Source of the DNA: Smithella sp.
GTDB lineage: Bacteria > Desulfobacterota > Syntrophia > Syntrophales > Smithellaceae
Assembly (NCBI GenBank): GCA_018056685.1
Contig: JAGPFC010000008.1
Location: 9,075-73,074, forward strand
Direction: 5' to 3'
Length of the DNA stretch: 64,000 bases
Both the position numbers and the translations under genes were made by a program. Positions 44,445 to 52,843 of the stretch are shown here, in pieces (positions within the stretch are counted from its first letter, which is position 1; each line of letters starts with the position of its first letter). The notes below the pieces were generated by a model. The model had not been told where the DNA came from. It worked only from the letters and a program-made list of their open reading frames with translations, and searched no databases.

Positions 44445-45323
44445 CTAAACCCTCTCTATTTCCACAAGGCCAAACAATCCGTAGGGCTTGACCATGAGAA
44501 TAAATACTAAAACGATATAGGGAACAACGTCGCGCAAGGACGGCGACAGATAACCACCGGTAAAGGTTTCCAGAAGACCGATGATAATGCCGCCGATAAT
44601 CGCCCCACCGATGCTGTCCAGGCCGCCCAGAATAACAACAGGGAAGACCTTCAGGCCTATTGAACTCAGGTCATGAACGTTGACGCCGTTGATAATCCCC
44701 AACACAATACCGCTCATGGCAGCCACCAGGGCGGCAATGGCCCAGGAGAGCGCGAATACTCTGCGCACATGAACGCCGAGTGACAGCGCCGCCTTCTGAT
44801 TGTCGGCCACCGAGCGCATGTAAATGCCCTGTGCTGATTTCTTGAAGAACAGTCCGAAAGCGACAAGAAAAAGGATGCTGATAATCAGCGTTGCCGTATA
44901 TACAGGCGCGACATAAACGGATCCGAACTGCATGCCCATGGTTTCCGGCAGAAATTCCGGATAGGTTTGCAGATTGCCGCCCCATACAAGAAGAATAAAG
45001 CCTTTAAACATGGCAGCCAGCCCCACCGTCAGCATGATCACGAAAATGAGTTTCTCGCCAATCAACGGGCGCAGGAAAAATCGCTCAATCAGGAATCCCA
45101 GCATAAAGCAGCCGACCATTGTCAGGACAAAGGCGATATAAACCGGCAGTTGCGCCCAAGTCACCAGAGAGAGAAAAAAGAAAGCACCCAGCGCGAGCAG
45201 TTCACCATGGGCGAAATTCAAAACGCTCGACGATTTGAAAATCATGACAAATCCCATCGCGGAAATGCCGTACAACAATCCTACGCAGACGCCGTTCACC
45301 AGTAATTGCAGAAAAAATTCCAT
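44445..45323 (-). CDS. livH: Branched-chain-type ABC transporter permease LivH
   Basis: 292-aa inner-membrane permease. VNGVCVGLLYGISAMGFVMI and FAHGELLALGAFF at the N-terminus and VILGGLDSIGGAIIGGIIIG near the C-terminus are LivH hallmarks; the EAA-like loop is SVADNQKAALSLGVHVRRV. It starts 11 nt after the acyl-CoA synthetase and overlaps nothing, so all are likely on one transcript. Confidence 0.94.
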   Translation of the reverse strand: MEFFLQLLVNGVCVGLLYGISAMGFVMIFKSSSVLNFAHGELLALGAFFFLSLVTWAQLPVYIAFVLTMVGCFMLGFLIERFFLRPLIGEKLIFVIMLTVGLAAMFKGFILLVWGGNLQTYPEFLPETMGMQFGSVYVAPVYTATLIISILFLVAFGLFFKKSAQGIYMRSVADNQKAALSLGVHVRRVFALSWAIAALVAAMSGIVLGIINGVNVHDLSSIGLKVFPVVILGGLDSIGGAIIGGIIIGLLETFTGGYLSPSLRDVVPYIVLVFILMVKPYGLFGLVEIERV

Positions 45324-45334
45324 TGATTATATCC

Positions 45335-47260
45335 TTAACTCACATTGATAATATTTATTTTTGTCTCGATCTCACCGATTCTGCCGTCGCGGTACTTGAC
45401 CTTGCCGGTCACCTCAACATCCTTCTGGTTGTTGTACATTGCCTCAATAATCTTCAGATACAGGCCGTAAACAAAACGCCGGCGTACCTTGCCCGTGCGG
45501 GTCAGCTCCTCGTCATCCGCGTCCAAAAGCTTATAGAGCAGAACAAACTTTTTAATTTTCATGACCTCGGGAAGTTGCTCATTAACCTGTCGAACTTCGT
45601 TTAAAATTAATTCTTCTACCGGTTGCTGCTGGGAGAGATCCATATACGTTGTATAAGGGATCATTCTGTCTTCGGCCCAGTTGCCGACATTGCCCATGTC
45701 AATATTGATCATGGCTGTAATGTAGGGACGGGCCTCACCGAACGTAACGGCTTCCTTGATATACGGGCTGAATTTAAGGCGCGTCTCGATGAAATCAGGA
45801 GAGAAGGCCTCACCGCTTTTGTTACGGATAATATCCTCCTTGCGCCCGATTATCAGCAGATGACCGTCGCTGTCGATGTATCCGGCATCACCGGTTTTCA
45901 GCCAGCCGTTTTCGAAAGCGTTCTGCGTGGATTCATAATCATTATGGTAACCGGAAAAATTGGCTTCCGATTTTACCAGCACTTCCTGATCTTCGGCAAT
46001 TTTGACTTCGCTCCGGGACATGGGCTTTCCGACGGTTTCCAGTTTAACTTCATTATCCGGCTGTATCTGAAAGATGCCGCATGATTCCGTCAGACCGTAA
46101 CATTGTTTTAAATTCAAACCGATGGCACGGAAAAAGTGAATGACATCCGGGCTGATGGGATGACCGCCAGTGAACGCGCTGCGGAAACGGGCGCATCCCA
46201 GACGATCCAGCAGCGGCCGGTAAACGACCACGGACATCATTTTATATAAAGCTTTTAATGACGCGGGAACGGGCTGTTTGTGTGATTGTTTTTCCACGAC
46301 GGATTTGCCGATTTTTTCGCCAAAATAAAACAGTTTCTTTTTCAACCAGCCGGCGTCGGATATTTTGACGCGAATACGGGAGGCCATGTCTTCCCAGAAG
46401 CGGGACGAGGTAATAATCATCGAAGGTCCAATCTCTCTGAAATCTTCCAGAACCGTTTCCGCCGTCTCCGGAAAATTCATGCACATGGCGCTGCCGAGGG
46501 CGACACCCATTCCCCACATCTGATCGACAATCCAGGCGGGAGGCGACATGGAAAGCCAGTTCTCTTCCGGTTCAATTTTTGTTTCCTCCACCCACTGTCC
46601 GGCCATCGTCATCAGATTGCGGTGCGATAACATGGCCAGTTTGGGAACACCGGTGGTTCCGGATGTCTGAATCATGACTGCGATATCATCAGGACGGCCC
46701 TTTTGGATTTCCTCTTCAATAAAACCGGGATGCTCTTCGATGTATTTCTCCCCCAGTTTTAAAAGGTCGGCATAACTGATCAGCCAGGAATCGTCCGCAT
46801 AGGACGTCATGCCGGTGGGATCGATATAAACAACCTTTTTGGTCTGCGGCAATTTTTCCTTAACTTCTATGAGTTTGTCCACCTGTTCCTGATCCTGAAC
46901 GACGACCACAGGTGAATGGATTCTTTTGATGGAGAAAGCCAGTTCATCGGCAATAGAGGAGGTAAAAAGATTAAGCGTTGTCGCGCCCAGAGCATGAGCG
47001 GCCAGCTCGGAAAAAAGCCATTCCGGATGATTATGAACAATCATGCAGATATTCTCGCCACGTTTGAGATTCAACGCGGCGAAACCGGCCGCCGTTGTCC
47101 TCACATAGCGGCCGTAATCCGCCCATGTGTATTTCTGCCAGATACCGTAGGCTTTCTCCCTGATGGCTGTTTTGGAATCACCGTACAAAGCGGCATTTTC
47201 CATCAAGACCTGCGGCAGTGTCATATTGTCTTTGCTACTTTGCTGTACTTCCTTGCTCAA
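45335..47260 (-). CDS. Long-chain acyl-CoA synthetase family protein (AMP-binding)
   Basis: 641-aa adenylate-forming ligase of the FAA1 type. The P-loop is TSGTTGVPK, motif A5 is QCYGLTESCG, and the C-terminal TGDAGYIDSDGHLLIIGRKED precedes the catalytic region near KVRRRFVYG. It activates a carboxylic acid to acyl-CoA with ATP; chain length or aromaticity cannot be told. Its place between livG and livH suggests uptake and immediate activation of the transported acid. Confidence 0.9.
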   Translation of the reverse strand: MSKEVQQSSKDNMTLPQVLMENAALYGDSKTAIREKAYGIWQKYTWADYGRYVRTTAAGFAALNLKRGENICMIVHNHPEWLFSELAAHALGATTLNLFTSSIADELAFSIKRIHSPVVVVQDQEQVDKLIEVKEKLPQTKKVVYIDPTGMTSYADDSWLISYADLLKLGEKYIEEHPGFIEEEIQKGRPDDIAVMIQTSGTTGVPKLAMLSHRNLMTMAGQWVEETKIEPEENWLSMSPPAWIVDQMWGMGVALGSAMCMNFPETAETVLEDFREIGPSMIITSSRFWEDMASRIRVKISDAGWLKKKLFYFGEKIGKSVVEKQSHKQPVPASLKALYKMMSVVVYRPLLDRLGCARFRSAFTGGHPISPDVIHFFRAIGLNLKQCYGLTESCGIFQIQPDNEVKLETVGKPMSRSEVKIAEDQEVLVKSEANFSGYHNDYESTQNAFENGWLKTGDAGYIDSDGHLLIIGRKEDIIRNKSGEAFSPDFIETRLKFSPYIKEAVTFGEARPYITAMINIDMGNVGNWAEDRMIPYTTYMDLSQQQPVEELILNEVRQVNEQLPEVMKIKKFVLLYKLLDADDEELTRTGKVRRRFVYGLYLKIIEAMYNNQKDVEVTGKVKYRDGRIGEIETKINIINVS

Positions 47261-47280
47261 AATACGATGCCTTAAAACTT

Positions 47281-48108
47281 TTATAAATCTTCCGCTTCAC
47301 CAAGGTACGCCTTGACCACTTCGGGATTTACGCTGATTTCCTCTGCGCTTCCTTCCCCCAGTTTCTCTCCGAAATTTAAAACCATGATGCGTTGTGAAAT
47401 ACTCATGACGATGGACATGTCATGTTCCACCAGAATCATGGTGAGTCCCCATTGCCTGTTCAACTCCAGAAGGAAGCGCACCATGTCTTCCTTTTCTTCC
47501 ATATTCATCCCGGCGAAGGGTTCGTCCAGAACCAGCAGTTTTGGTTCCAGAGCCAATGCCCGTCCCAGCTCGACTCTCTTTTGCATCCCGTAAGGCAGAG
47601 AGCCGACCGCCTGCTTTCGAATGGACTGCATTTCCAGAAAATCAATTATCTCTTCAAGAATCTGCCGGTGACGGATTTCCTCCTCCCGGACGGATTTGGA
47701 AAAAAGAAATGATTTTATGAAACTGTAATCACAGTGAATGTGCCTCGCCAGAGTCATGTTCGCCAGAACGGTCATCCCCGGAAAAAGCTCAATGTTCTGA
47801 AAAGTTCTGCCGATACCGACACCGACCAGTTCGTGGGTGTGCAAACTGGTAATATCTTTCCCGTTAAAAATGATTTTGCCTTTCTGAGCCCGGTAGAAAC
47901 CGGTAATGCAATTGAGGAGACTTGTCTTGCCCGCACCGTTTGGTCCGATAATTGCCATCAGCTCGCCGGTATGGACTTTCAGGTCAACATCTTTAACGGC
48001 AACGACGCCACCAAAATTCAAACGTAAACTTTGAATTTCCAGCTCAGCTTTTTTATCTTCTTCCCGCCGGTTAATCATGATCGACGGACGGCTGCGAAAA
48101 GCCTTCAT
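47281..48108 (-). CDS. livG: Branched-chain-type ABC transporter ATPase LivG
   Basis: 275-aa ATPase from ATG 48108. Walker A is IIGPNGAGKTSLLNCI, IGRTFQNIELFPGMTVLANM is the LivG-type Q-loop region, the signature is SLPYGMQKRVELGRALAL, and Walker B is LLVLDEPFAGMN. The start is chosen because GAGG lies 6-7 nt upstream; an open frame of 16 more codons runs into the livK terminator hairpin and is not likely translated. The hairpin lies just before this gene, so livG and the genes after it may be expressed at a lower level than livK. Confidence 0.93.
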   Translation of the reverse strand: MKAFRSRPSIMINRREEDKKAELEIQSLRLNFGGVVAVKDVDLKVHTGELMAIIGPNGAGKTSLLNCITGFYRAQKGKIIFNGKDITSLHTHELVGVGIGRTFQNIELFPGMTVLANMTLARHIHCDYSFIKSFLFSKSVREEEIRHRQILEEIIDFLEMQSIRKQAVGSLPYGMQKRVELGRALALEPKLLVLDEPFAGMNMEEKEDMVRFLLELNRQWGLTMILVEHDMSIVMSISQRIMVLNFGEKLGEGSAEEISVNPEVVKAYLGEAEDL

Positions 48109-48123
48109 TAAAACCTCTTTGAA

Positions 48124-48161
48124 AAAGGGTGTTGCCGGAAAAGTTTCCGGCAACACCCTTT
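48124..48161 (-). terminator. Perfect hairpin after livK
   Basis: An 18-bp perfect inverted repeat (AAAGGGTGTTGCCGGAAA and its complement) with a 2-nt centre, starting 12 nt after the livK stop. On the minus strand it is followed by TTTTTC. It should act as a partial terminator or 3' stabiliser so that binding protein is made in excess over the rest of the transporter. Confidence 0.85.
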
Positions 48162-48173
48162 ACGGATAACAAA

Positions 48174-49373
48174 TTATTTCTTGAGCAGTTTTATCTTGTC
48201 TTTACCGGGAACATAGAAATTGGTTAGAGGCACATATGTTCCGTCTTCCTTTACATTGACCATGCGGGCCGTGAACGATGCGCCGTGGTCATCTTTTGTG
48301 TAGGTAATTTTCGGCACCAATCCGCCGAAATCTTCATTTTTAAAAGATTCCAGGGCGGCATTGACTGTTTCCGGATTAATGTTCTTACTCTTTTCATAAG
48401 CACGGGCAAAGGCTCTTTCCATGATCATACCGATGACAACCCCTTCCCAGTAGGAAGCGTCAAATTTGCTGACTGTCTTATAACGTTTCCACATATCCTG
48501 CATGACAGCAATTCCCTTGGATTTGTCCGAAGGCAAACCACCGGGAAATTGAATGGTCAGGCGGTCTTTAATCAACCCCTTGCCCATCTTGAAGAAATCA
48601 GGATCCGTTGACGTCCAGGTTCCGAGAAATACCGGACTGTAATTGATACGATCGGCGCTTTTAAAAGCCGTGATGATCGCGGATGGGAGCATCTGCATGA
48701 ACACATACTCCGCACCGGCTTTCTGCAAGCGAAGAAGTTCCGTGTTGAGGTCAACGGTCTTCGGGGGGAATTCTTCCACGGCTACCAGATTGATGCCCAG
48801 CTGCTTCGCATACTCTTTACTCGGAGCATGAATGGAACGTCCATAAGCATTATTGTAAGTTAAAAGACCGACTTTGGGAGCGTCCTTACCTTTGTGAATG
48901 GCTTTGATGTATTCCAGGACGGCATGGCAATCCATTTTGTAACTACCGAATGGCAGGTACATATAATCCACCGGAGGCTCCAGAATTTCCCAGCTCGTGG
49001 AATAGTTAATTGTCGGTACTTTATATTTTTGAATGATAGGCTTTGCGGCCAACCCTTCCCCGGCGCCCCAGGTGGCAATCATATCCACTTTATCCTGTAA
49101 TACAAATTTGTTCACGGCTGCCTGAGCTTCCGGAACTTTGTAAGCCGTGTCGACGGTGATCATCTCTATTTTGTTTCCATAGACACCGCCTTTTACTTCG
49201 TTGACATATCTAAAATAATCTCTCTGACCTTTTTCATGAAACTGTCCCCAGGTTGATGCAGGCCCCGTCAGATTGATCGCGGCTCCGACCTTGATGGTCT
49301 TGGCTTGTAAACTGCCGACACCCGTCATCAGGAAAACAGCCGACAAAATTGCAATCAATATTCTCCTTTTCAT
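48174..49373 (-). CDS. livK: Periplasmic substrate-binding protein, LivK/ABC branched-chain type
   Basis: 399-aa periplasmic protein. MKRRILIAILSAVFLMTGVG followed by SLQA gives a cleavable signal peptide. The mature protein starts KTIKVGAAINLTGPASTWG, a periplasmic-binding-protein type I fold of the Leu/Ile/Val class. TYNNAYGRSIHAPSKEYAKQ and VIGMIMERAFARA are in the expected positions. Start ATG at 49373 has GGGGAGG about 8 nt upstream; a frame 30 codons longer lacks a signal peptide start. Related binding proteins take aromatic acids, so the ligand is open. It is the first gene of the transporter set. Confidence 0.92.
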   Translation of the reverse strand: MKRRILIAILSAVFLMTGVGSLQAKTIKVGAAINLTGPASTWGQFHEKGQRDYFRYVNEVKGGVYGNKIEMITVDTAYKVPEAQAAVNKFVLQDKVDMIATWGAGEGLAAKPIIQKYKVPTINYSTSWEILEPPVDYMYLPFGSYKMDCHAVLEYIKAIHKGKDAPKVGLLTYNNAYGRSIHAPSKEYAKQLGINLVAVEEFPPKTVDLNTELLRLQKAGAEYVFMQMLPSAIITAFKSADRINYSPVFLGTWTSTDPDFFKMGKGLIKDRLTIQFPGGLPSDKSKGIAVMQDMWKRYKTVSKFDASYWEGVVIGMIMERAFARAYEKSKNINPETVNAALESFKNEDFGGLVPKITYTKDDHGASFTARMVNVKEDGTYVPLTNFYVPGKDKIKLLKK

Positions 49374-49424
49374 ACTCCAAACCTCCCCTTCTTTCATTAA
49401 TTTTAATATCATGCCATAAATGGC

Positions 49425-49460
49425 AAAAAAAAACCGTGGGATATTTATCTGCCCACGGTT
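49425..49460 (-). terminator. Intrinsic terminator in the livK leader
   Basis: On the minus strand AACCGTGGG (49460-49452), an 11-nt loop, CCCACGGTT (49440-49432), then a run of T (49431-49425). It lies about 51 nt before the livK start and downstream of the promoter at 49592-49620. It is therefore in position to stop livK transcription in the leader. It could instead serve only the upstream two-component operon, whose stop is 222 nt earlier. Confidence 0.85.
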
Positions 49461-49479
49461 CATTTCCCTTTTTTAATGG

Positions 49480-49566
49480 TCATGAATCTATCAGGCAGAC
49501 CTTTAAGCCGATAAAGCTAAAAAAATAAAAATAGACTGCCTTTTTTAAAAAATTGTTTTTTAACAT
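49480..49566 (-). CDS. Putative Tyr/Phe-rich leader peptide of livK, 28 aa
   Basis: A short frame MLKNNFLKKAVYFYFFSFIG continuing LKVCLIDS, with AGAGG 7 nt before the ATG. Residues 12-18 are Y-F-Y-F-F-S-F, so six of seven codons are aromatic. It lies between a good promoter and an intrinsic terminator, the arrangement of an amino-acid attenuator. The local sequence is T-rich, so an aromatic run could arise by chance. Confidence 0.5.
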   Translation of the reverse strand: MLKNNFLKKAVYFYFFSFIGLKVCLIDS

Positions 49567-49591
49567 TTTACAACCTCTTCTTTGCTGAGGG

Positions 49592-49620
49592 ATATAAAGC
49601 AAATATGACTGAAATGTCAA
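49592..49620 (-). promoter_or_regulatory. Sigma-70 promoter upstream of the livK leader
   Basis: On the minus strand TTGACA (49620-49615), 17-nt spacer, TTATAT (49597-49592). It lies between the response-regulator stop (49682) and the leader ORF. The 308-nt stretch 49374-49681 thus holds promoter, leader ORF, terminator and a small dyad (TGCCATTTATGGCA, 49411-49424). Confidence 0.65.
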
Positions 49621-49681
49621 GAAAAAAGAAATATTTTACTGTATGAACATTTTATTCGTCACGACTCATCATCAAGATTAT

Positions 49682-51046
49682 TTACATCAATTCAATGCCC
49701 AGTTTATCGATGCGATGCCGCAGCGAATCAAATGATATTTTTAACAATTCCGCGGCTTTCTTTTTGGATCCTTTTGTTTTCTGCAAAGCCTTTTCAATCA
49801 GCATTTTTTCAATTTTGTCGAGCTCAGAATTTAGATCTATGCCGTTATCCGAAATCTCCATGTCAAATTTATGAGTACCGAATGTCAGGCTTTCCGGCAA
49901 GATAATATTGGAACTTTCCATGGCCACACCGCGCTCGATAATGTTTTGCAACTCGCGAATGTTGCCGGGGAAATCATAATTCATCAGTAACTCCATCGCG
50001 TAAGACGAAATATTCGTGATTTGTTTGCCGAACATTTTCGAATATTTTTCTATAAAACTATTGATCAGCAGGGGAATATCTTCCCTTCTTTCTCTTAACG
50101 GCGGAATGAAAACGGGAATGACATTCAAACGATAATAAAGATCTTCACGGAATTCCGCCTGCCTGACTTTCTCTTGCAGGTTTTTATTCGTCGCTGAAAT
50201 GATGCGCACGTCAACCTTGATGTCCTCAGCTCCGCCAATGCGACGAAATGTTTTTTCCTGAACAACTCTCAACAACTTGACCTGTAAAGAAGGTGATAAC
50301 TCGCCGATTTCATCCAGAAAAATGGTTCCGCCGCGCGCCATCTCAAAAAATCCCTGCCGGTCGGCGTACGCCCCGGTAAAAGAACCCTTCATGTAACCAA
50401 AAAGTTCACTTTCCAGAAGATTTTCCGGTATTCCGCCGCTGTTTATGGCGATAAAGGGCATTTTGGCGCGCGATGAATTTTCATGAATGGCTCTGGCGAC
50501 AAGTTCTTTGCCTGTCCCGCTTTCTCCCAGGATCAAAATATTGGCAGGTGTATTGGATACCTTTTTGATGGTATCAAATATCTTACGCATTTCCCGGTTT
50601 TTTCCAATCATGCCGCAAAACGAATTTTCTTCTTTGCTTTCTTTTGTGATTTCTTCCTTAAACGGATAATCTTTAATCAACCCTTTTTTAATGAGAGCAG
50701 ATCGCACAACTCTTTTAAGCTCTTCCTGCCAGTTTTCCCCTTTTTCCACATAATCATAAGCGCCTTCTTTCATGGCATTGATAGCCGTTTCTCCCGAGGC
50801 ATATGCTGTGATAAGAATGACAAGTGTATCCGGATTTTGGTCTTTAATGATCTTCAGAAACTCAATGCCGTTGATTTTGGGCATTTTTAAATCGGTGATG
50901 ACCAGATCAAAGACTTTTTTCCTGCATAACTCAATTGCTTTCAAGGGTTCTTCTTCGCTTGTGACATCATGTCCTTCTTTCTGCAACATGATTTCCATGA
51001 CTTCCCTCATGTTCGGATCATCATCAACCACCAAAATCTTTGCCAT
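49682..51046 (-). CDS. Sigma-54-dependent response regulator (PilR/NtrC class)
   Basis: 454-aa transcription activator. Receiver domain 1-120 with the phospho-acceptor in LVITDLKMPKING. AAA+ domain with Walker A GESGTGKELVARAIHE, the sigma-54 contact loop GAFTGA, and DEIGELSP. The Fis-type helix-turn-helix is at the C-terminus (KKKAAELLKISFDSLRHRID). ATG at 51046 is chosen because GGAGA lies 6 nt upstream and the receiver begins MAKILVVDDDP. It starts 19 nt after the partner kinase gene. The C-terminal sequence is PilR-like, but no pilin gene is adjacent. Confidence 0.94.
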   Translation of the reverse strand: MAKILVVDDDPNMREVMEIMLQKEGHDVTSEEEPLKAIELCRKKVFDLVITDLKMPKINGIEFLKIIKDQNPDTLVILITAYASGETAINAMKEGAYDYVEKGENWQEELKRVVRSALIKKGLIKDYPFKEEITKESKEENSFCGMIGKNREMRKIFDTIKKVSNTPANILILGESGTGKELVARAIHENSSRAKMPFIAINSGGIPENLLESELFGYMKGSFTGAYADRQGFFEMARGGTIFLDEIGELSPSLQVKLLRVVQEKTFRRIGGAEDIKVDVRIISATNKNLQEKVRQAEFREDLYYRLNVIPVFIPPLRERREDIPLLINSFIEKYSKMFGKQITNISSYAMELLMNYDFPGNIRELQNIIERGVAMESSNIILPESLTFGTHKFDMEISDNGIDLNSELDKIEKMLIEKALQKTKGSKKKAAELLKISFDSLRHRIDKLGIELM

Positions 51047-51065
51047 ATCTTCTCCCGCTCCCTCT

Positions 51066-52751
51066 TCAAGTCTTTCCTTTTTCTTCAACCCGCAGCCATA
51101 CCCGGCATGTCGTTCCCCGATCAATAACACTTTCTATGTTTATTTTTCCATTATATCCTTCAATGATGTGACTGACAATGGATAATCCCAAACCGGTGCC
51201 TTTTTCTTTTTTTGTGAAAAAAGGTTCAAATATTTTTTCGAAGTCTTCTTCTGCGATTCCGCATCCTGTATCTGAAATCATAATTTCAGTGTATTCATTT
51301 CCATCCTCCAGCAGGACTTTACGTGTTTCTATAGTTAAAACGCCGCCTTCCCCCATGGACTGAACGGCATTGAGTACCAGATTATGAATAATCTGCCGTA
51401 TCTGCTCTTTATTGGCAAAAGCACTGGCATCATTGGAAAAATTTTTTTTGATTTCTATTTTTTCATGCCAGTCTTTGTTGATCTTGACGCTCTCCAGAAT
51501 TTCTTCAATAATCCTGTTGATATCAACAGACTCCCGTTTAACCGGAACCGGCCTGGCCAACAAAAGAAAATCGCGGACGAACGTTTCGAGTTGATCTTTG
51601 CTGCGCAGGACAATATCCATTAATCGCCTGTTTGTTCCTTCCGGTTCCATTCCCTGTTTTAAAAGCTCAATGGAACCGGTGATGGCCGCCAGCGGATTTC
51701 TAACCTCATGTGCCCAGCCTGCCGCCATCTCACCAATCAAAGCCATATTCCTGGATTTTTCCAGATCCTTTTCCATCTGTTTTATTTTCGTTATATCCTG
51801 AAAGATTAAAATATTTCCGATGCGTTTTTCGTATTTTCCCTTCAGCGGAGAAACGGACAGGCCCAGATGAATCCTCTCCCGCGTATTACCCTTGATGGCC
51901 ATTTCAATTCGATTGTTCATTTGTTGATTAATCATCTCGTCTGTGATGAAAGGCAAAAACTCCGGAAATACATCGTCCAGTTTACGCCCCTGGACAGCAT
52001 CCCTGGAAAATCCTGTGATATCTTCAGCGGCATTGTTGAACGTTTTGATGATATTGTTCATATTAATCGTCATCACGCCGGTATAAACGGACTCGACAAT
52101 GCTGCGGAAAAGCCGATCCAACTGATTAAATTCTGATGCCTTCTCTTCCAGTAAGGACGCCGTCTTCTTTTCCTGCTCAACGATAAAACTGGCGAGAAAA
52201 GCCATAACGTAGAAAGACGTAATCCGAACCATCAGGTTGGTGAACGCATCCGCGAAATCATTTTTTTCATTATAGTGCACGGCGGAAAAAGAAGGCATCA
52301 AATTATAAGATTCAAGATTGAGAAAAAAACCATAAAATATACTGGCGATGGAAGCAACCAGCAACCCGCCCTTTCGGCCGGTAAAAATCGCAGAATAAAT
52401 GATGACCAATGTGTAAAAAAGGGAATAATCGATCTGCGTGTTACCGAACATGAATATCAGGAAAGTGATGGAAAGAATATCCACCGTGATCTGCAGGTAG
52501 ATATTGCGTTGATAATTTACCTTGAATTTGTAAAGAACAATATAAATAGCCGAAAACAGGTAAATGACGGCAACCATGAAATAAAAATAATTGATGGTGA
52601 TGAAGGATAAACTGAATAATTCTCTTTTGATATCGACAAAAACCGTAATGCCGAGGAAAATAGTTATAATGATAATTCTGGTAATGATCAGAATGAACGT
52701 CCGGCGCAAAATTTTTTCTTTTATCGAGTTATCCGTATGCGCTATAGTCAT
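51066..52751 (-). CDS. Membrane sensor histidine kinase (PilS/NtrB class)
   Basis: 561 aa. Residues about 20-185 form six hydrophobic segments, a PilS-like membrane sensor. A coiled linker and PAS domain (about 210-330, DRLFRSIVESVYTGVMTIN) precede the dimerisation domain with the phospho-acceptor His in HEVRNPLAAITGS, and the ATPase domain with NLVLNAVQSM, DTGCGI and GTGLGLSIVSHIIEG. It pairs with the downstream sigma-54 regulator. AGGA lies 6 nt before the ATG. Confidence 0.93.
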   Translation of the reverse strand: MTIAHTDNSIKEKILRRTFILIITRIIIITIFLGITVFVDIKRELFSLSFITINYFYFMVAVIYLFSAIYIVLYKFKVNYQRNIYLQITVDILSITFLIFMFGNTQIDYSLFYTLVIIYSAIFTGRKGGLLVASIASIFYGFFLNLESYNLMPSFSAVHYNEKNDFADAFTNLMVRITSFYVMAFLASFIVEQEKKTASLLEEKASEFNQLDRLFRSIVESVYTGVMTINMNNIIKTFNNAAEDITGFSRDAVQGRKLDDVFPEFLPFITDEMINQQMNNRIEMAIKGNTRERIHLGLSVSPLKGKYEKRIGNILIFQDITKIKQMEKDLEKSRNMALIGEMAAGWAHEVRNPLAAITGSIELLKQGMEPEGTNRRLMDIVLRSKDQLETFVRDFLLLARPVPVKRESVDINRIIEEILESVKINKDWHEKIEIKKNFSNDASAFANKEQIRQIIHNLVLNAVQSMGEGGVLTIETRKVLLEDGNEYTEIMISDTGCGIAEEDFEKIFEPFFTKKEKGTGLGLSIVSHIIEGYNGKINIESVIDRGTTCRVWLRVEEKGKT

Positions 52752-52785
52752 GAGGAATCCTGTGAAGAGATTAATTTGGAAACAT

Positions 52786-52793
52786 ATTATAAT
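52786..52793. promoter_or_regulatory. Symmetrical -10 element between the kinase and comEC
   Basis: ATTATAAT contains TATAAT on both strands and lies in the 92-nt gap between divergent genes. On the minus strand TTAGCT, 16 nt away, is a weak -35 partner. No convincing -35 exists on the plus strand. Confidence 0.35.
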
Positions 52794-52843
52794 ATTTTGG
52801 TACTTTTAGCTAATAATTTTAAAACATTCCGGTTGAAGGCACT

